Shown here: positions 63,301 through 64,000 of the stretch, one piece after another
How positions within the stretch are numbered: position 1 is the stretch's first letter
How the letters are laid out: each line of letters opens with the position of its first letter
Source: Tepidimicrobium xylanilyticum
Lineage (GTDB): Bacteria > Bacillota > Clostridia > Tissierellales > Tepidimicrobiaceae
NCBI RefSeq assembly: GCF_900106765.1
Contig: NZ_FNNG01000008.1
Coordinates: 62,001-126,000 of the forward strand
DNA: 64,000 nt
Reading direction: 5' to 3'
Notes under the pieces: generated by a model
Databases searched by the model: none
Told to the model about the DNA's origin: nothing
Seen by the model: the letters and a program-made list of their open reading frames with translations, nothing else
Translations under genes and position numbers: made by a program

Positions 63301-64000
63301 ATACAGTTATAATTGCTATTCGATTTTAAAGGAAAGTTATGTTGAAGATTCAAATTTTAGTTTTGAATTAATCGGGCAGTACTTCAATTTTTTAGGGGAA
63401 TTTTATTTTACTTTTGGTGAATGGGATAAATCATTAGATTATTCAAAAAAGGCTATGGAACTTTCTAAGGATTATAATAATATTGAATATTTAATGTCAA
63501 AGACCAGAGTTATATTAGCTAAATATTTAAAAACGAGAAAGTATGATAAAAATGCTATTGAGCTTATACGAAGGGAGCTTAGGAATAGCAAATTAATATT
63601 TCAGAGAAGAATTGCCCTTTTACAATTGGGAATTATAACCTTATTGGAGAAAGATTATGATTATATAATGGATATAATCAATGAAGATGCAGAATTGAGG
63701 AAGACAATATCTTCACCAATTTTAGAATATTTAAGGAAGATATTAATATATAGTGCTAGTCGACATAAGTACCAAAACAACCATTTAGAAGAACTAGATA
63801 AGATGATTAAGTCCCATAATTTTATTCATCTAAATATTCTAGTAAATATAATAATAGGATCAAACTTAGTGAAAGAAGAAAAGTACTATCAAGCCATTAA
63901 TTATCTTCTTGAGTCCTTAGATTTAATATATGGCATAGTAAAAAAAATACATTCAAAAAGTTTACAGATAAGCTTTATAAAAAATCATGGAGTTGACAAG
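60338..64000 (+). CDS. Large signalling protein: degenerate kinase, AAA-type NTPase and TPR repeats (cut by window end)
   Basis: No stop codon occurs before the window edge, so at least 1,221 residues are encoded. Residues about 1-265 follow the Ser/Thr kinase fold (FMKLYD; IAPEVLL; SDKYSLGMLILYLL), but the Gly loop is worn and the catalytic loop HRDLKPSN reads YKHLSPSN, so it is probably a pseudokinase. Residues about 290-560 are an AAA_16/STAND-like NTPase: Walker A VNGDLGVGKTRFLNE, Walker B-like TYIILDNIDDG. From about 680 there are TPR repeats (ALKIYSKLIEKSKEL, AIKFYNKSIEYFKN, AMSYYQEGLKIIEKF, AKKYLEEARTIAME). Relatives end in GAF, histidine-kinase or GGDEF domains; here that lies beyond the window. 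ATG 60338 or 60341. Confidence 0.85.
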   Translation, partial: MMKLIDNRYKVIRVIEESVYNTIYEVTDFWNDEKQLFMKLYDISRQGKVIEYLINNFINFTHIRHDNLLSSEQFSIIKTIDRKKINIKRYYSTTEYTNSPTLVTVHDKLNLDEKLRIILQLCNLLDFLHYRGIVYKHLSPSNIFLLENDQIKAMDLTNIYENVINRSYSDLTRYFIAPEVLLEQEEIVSYNSDKYSLGMLILYLLSEDYYSINSDIRFMDGLQMDKEQRDYLVHTIRVLTKTDPMEREITLRDIINDVKDLFGIEYEFDLIKERNVLNFDIRIIGREKEINRILEIDKNLVTHTDFKRAVLVNGDLGVGKTRFLNEISYQLRMRGREVYYLEINQSVQHGLKAATNILRQTIKDAPVYILNKYGRELVKVLPELKYIVNNDVIYDMGEDRNRLRLFDRITNYLEELTKDKLTYIILDNIDDGSVEFLHLFNFIIKNMEESNLVLIASYNEKRIPIGTLKERIFNDLLSDKLVESIKISNLSLTEIGEFIQSVLGMNYKPLMFSAVVLRESGGNPRHIEYILKDLYATGELFVNENGFWELKTQKYSDLYFTTNMDQVLKNQITLIEEEYMDIMNIVSAYNDSIPKAILSMLIDEDKMPLSAKINELIRMGLLEERVSDWGYSYCINNVQLKRLIYYRMPIEERVKLHRRLAELLEEYYKDNYKPIMEELVHHLISSDQTEKALEHILEEARKEENIMSSQSQYLWEEAYEIAKHVDSKYILEILESLGNIYYLKGENDKALKIYSKLIEKSKELNNYKYTVFGKLGVCEIYLNRNMIDEILVITKEIRTISEKNAFPLGLAKSGILYTKCMLNLGKLEEAERSIEKLLNYAIKNGMDEVLGDIYNLRGLLEYFNGNMDEAIKFYNKSIEYFKNTDQLINSTKPINNIANIYIQRGKYEKAMSYYQEGLKIIEKFGLLNLRLVFLNNIGELYCNIGNFNKAKKYLEEARTIAMEIKDNNLVFLTNVNLGLIYLATGDYEYSYNCYSILKESYVEDSNFSFELIGQYFNFLGEFYFTFGEWDKSLDYSKKAMELSKDYNNIEYLMSKTRVILAKYLKTRKYDKNAIELIRRELRNSKLIFQRRIALLQLGIITLLEKDYDYIMDIINEDAELRKTISSPILEYLRKILIYSASRHKYQNNHLEELDKMIKSHNFIHLNILVNIIIGSNLVKEEKYYQAINYLLESLDLIYGIVKKIHSKSLQISFIKNHGVDK

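Overview
The window is AT-rich, densely coded, and has strong AGGAGG-type ribosome binding sites. It looks like the chromosome of a low-GC anaerobic Firmicute, probably a peptide- and amino-acid-fermenting member of the Clostridia/Tissierellia. Supporting genes are peptidase T, an Opp-type peptide importer, an M42 peptidase, two-subunit iron-sulfur L-serine dehydratase, electron-bifurcating NfnAB, a Firmicutes-type FtsH and YtxG/YtxH. The genus is inference only. I saw no tRNA, rRNA, insertion sequence, phage gene or CRISPR array.

Layout. 0-1.8 kb: phosphoglucomutase. 1.8-11.3 kb: a peptide-utilisation block, with a winged-helix regulator divergent from pepT, then oppABCDF and an M42 aminopeptidase. 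11.4-21.9 kb: a sugar nucleotidyltransferase/phosphohexomutase-like fusion and a 2,666-residue cyclic beta-1,2-glucan synthase-like protein. 21.9-24.8 kb: an oxidative/nitrosative-stress patch of superoxide dismutase behind a near-consensus Fur box, a hemerythrin-like RIC-family protein behind a Crp/Fnr-type box, and a MATE exporter. 25.0-27.3 kb: nfnAB. 27.6-35.1 kb: a nucleoside-salvage operon (YeiL-like Crp/Fnr regulator, BMP lipoprotein, ATPase, two permeases, a lipoamide-dehydrogenase-like flavoprotein lacking both redox cysteines, and a uridine-phosphorylase-family enzyme).

35.1-43.8 kb (minus strand) is the most unusual part. A tightly coupled five-gene operon starts with the serine dehydratase subunits. 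It continues with a 1,612-residue protein carrying HD-hydrolase, helical-repeat, NadD-like nucleotidylyltransferase, GNAT-like and phosphoribosyltransferase-like regions, then a lactate/malate-dehydrogenase-like protein with an extra N-terminal domain, and a tandem flavodoxin-fold protein with a four-cysteine motif. I know of no described pathway matching this set.

43.9-52.3 kb: PspC-domain protein, an FHA-RodA-PBP wall-synthesis trio, NAD kinase, an RluA-family pseudouridine synthase, two small unknown proteins and FtsH. 52.35-52.57 kb: a structured RNA, best read as 6S RNA. 52.6-60.3 kb: zinc-ribbon protein, PHP phosphatase, a BmrCD-like heterodimeric ABC exporter, a small helical protein, YtxH/YtxG-like proteins, a lipid kinase and a MarR regulator. 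From 60.3 kb to the edge runs a large truncated signalling protein with a degenerate kinase domain, an AAA-type NTPase domain and TPR repeats.

Most operons end in clear intrinsic terminators. In both binding-protein-dependent transport operons a hairpin follows the lipoprotein gene, which would let the binding protein be made in excess over the membrane subunits.
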